Origin: Treponema sp.
GTDB taxonomy: Bacteria > Spirochaetota > Spirochaetia > Treponematales > Breznakiellaceae
Assembly (NCBI GenBank): GCA_031283505.1
Contig: JAITBO010000317.1
Coordinates: 1 to 6,217 of the forward strand
Length of the DNA: 6,217 bases
Direction: 5' to 3'
Part shown: piece after piece, positions 5,898 through 6,217 of the stretch
Numbering within the stretch: the stretch's first letter is position 1
How the letters are laid out: each line of letters begins with the position of its first letter
Notes under the pieces: model-generated
What the model was told of the DNA's origin: nothing
The model's input: only the letters and a program-made list of their open reading frames with translations
Database searches by the model: none
Translations under genes and position numbers: made by a program

Positions 5898-6068
5898 ATG
5901 TCCCCGGACGGTATGTCTTCTATCTTTTCTACTGTTGTTACCAAAAATATTTTTCTGTCCCGGCCATATCAATTCTTTCAGGGCCTTTAAGGACTATGCC
6001 ATCAGGATTGTAAAAATTAAATACTTTCCCCCTGCGGCAGTTTCTGTATCATTCGATCCCTCAGGCAT
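5756..6068 (-). pseudogene. Possible degraded minus-strand gene, sensor-like
   Basis: A minus-strand ATG at 6066-6068 follows a very good ribosome site. The frame as written gives 24 residues and stops at 5994-5996. Shifting frame at two T5 runs (6012-6016 and 5943-5947, one missing T each) joins three frames into a natural-looking sequence: MPEGSNDTETAAGGKYLIF, YNPDGIVLKGPERIDMAG-TEKY, then FLVTTVEKIEDIPSGDIQKL and PGILKGMEG. The NPDGIVL...GPERIDMAG pattern recalls extracellular Cache-type sensor domains of chemoreceptors, but this is only an impression and no domain is secure. The last part is antisense to the truncated flavoprotein, so its true end is unknown. It could be a decaying gene, a homopolymer sequencing artefact, or chance frames downstream of a fortuitous Shine-Dalgarno. 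Confidence 0.35.
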
Positions 6069-6072
6069 GACG

Positions 6073-6080
6073 CCTCCTTA
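6073..6080 (-). promoter_or_regulatory. Strong ribosome binding site TAAGGAGG, minus strand
   Basis: Reading the minus strand, TAAGGAGG lies 4 nt before the ATG at 6068. It is the best match to the 16S tail in the window and the main reason to believe a leftward gene begins, or once began, here. Confidence 0.5.
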
Positions 6081-6097
6081 ATTCTTTAGGTTAAGTA

Positions 6098-6217
6098 GAG
6101 TCTGTCCACAAAGTCGGTTACTTTGTGGACAGACCTTGCATTTTCTCACCTAAAGGTTACGAAAATGCAGATTTTAAGGTAGTCTGTCCATAATGTGTCT
6201 ACATTATGGACAGACTC
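6098..6217. repeat. Palindromic element with terminal inverted repeats
   Basis: The 120-bp block starts with GAGTCTGTCC (6098-6107) and ends with its reverse complement GGACAGACTC (6208-6217). Inside are three hairpins. The first is GTCTGTCCACAAAGT (6100-6114) with ACTTTGTGGACAGAC (6120-6134). The second is TGCATTTTC (6137-6145) with GAAAATGCA (6161-6169), whose loop carries a small ACCT-AA-AGGT stem. The third is AGTCTGTCCATAATGT (6181-6196) with ACATTATGGACAGACT (6201-6216). It reaches the last base of the window, so it may extend further. No coding capacity is seen. It resembles a non-autonomous palindromic repeat (REP or MITE-like). Confidence 0.85.

Noticed and set aside
5722..6081. A 119-codon plus-strand frame spanning the end of the flavoprotein
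   Set aside because: It is out of frame with the FAD domain and has no ribosome site. Its latter part is antisense to more protein-like minus-strand frames.

Overview
The window looks like a chromosomal segment of a free-living or host-associated anaerobic bacterium of moderate GC content. Its gene content and its density of palindromic repeats fit a spirochaete of the termite-gut Treponema type. That assignment rests on general impression, with no marker gene in the window, so it is tentative. The common theme is flavin and quinone redox chemistry, set between decaying genes and structured repeats.

Layout. Positions 1-453 hold no convincing gene, only an open frame entering from the left edge (1-180) and a doubtful small ORF (215-520). 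Positions 454-3826 are a compact minus-strand cluster, transcribed in the order apbE, ubiD, ubiA. ApbE is a lipoprotein FAD:protein FMN transferase. The UbiD-family decarboxylase and UbiA-family prenyltransferase match the MqnL/MqnP pair of the late futalosine (menaquinone) pathway and overlap by 11 bp. Positions 3919-4055 are a 23-bp tandem repeat built from two interleaved palindromes. Positions 4081-4281 are a fragment of a PD-(D/E)XK (Rpn-type) nuclease/transposase gene with a 12-codon in-frame insert derived from a palindromic element. Positions 4424-4837, with a good promoter and Shine-Dalgarno, encode an intact FMN-binding lipoprotein carrying the ApbE target motif. Positions 4904-5055 are a dense array of hairpins. 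Positions 5084-5897 are a second lipoprotein gene, an FMN-binding domain followed by a FAD-binding oxidoreductase domain; it is frameshifted inside its flavinylation motif and truncated. Positions 5756-6068 hold, on the minus strand, a probable degraded gene with a strong Shine-Dalgarno and two breaks at T-runs. Positions 6098-6217 are a palindromic element organised like the 4904-5055 array.

How the parts may work together (inference). MqnL/MqnP-like enzymes help make menaquinone. ApbE, exported to the outer face of the membrane, attaches FMN to a threonine in the SGAT motif of the small lipoprotein, and formerly of the second flavoprotein. This is the arrangement of ApbE-dependent extracytosolic electron-transfer systems. 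The terminal reductase, represented by the 5084-5897 gene, is broken here, so this copy of the system is either partly lost or completed elsewhere in the genome. The repeats appear to be active agents in this decay: one has entered a coding frame, and others sit at the edges of broken genes.
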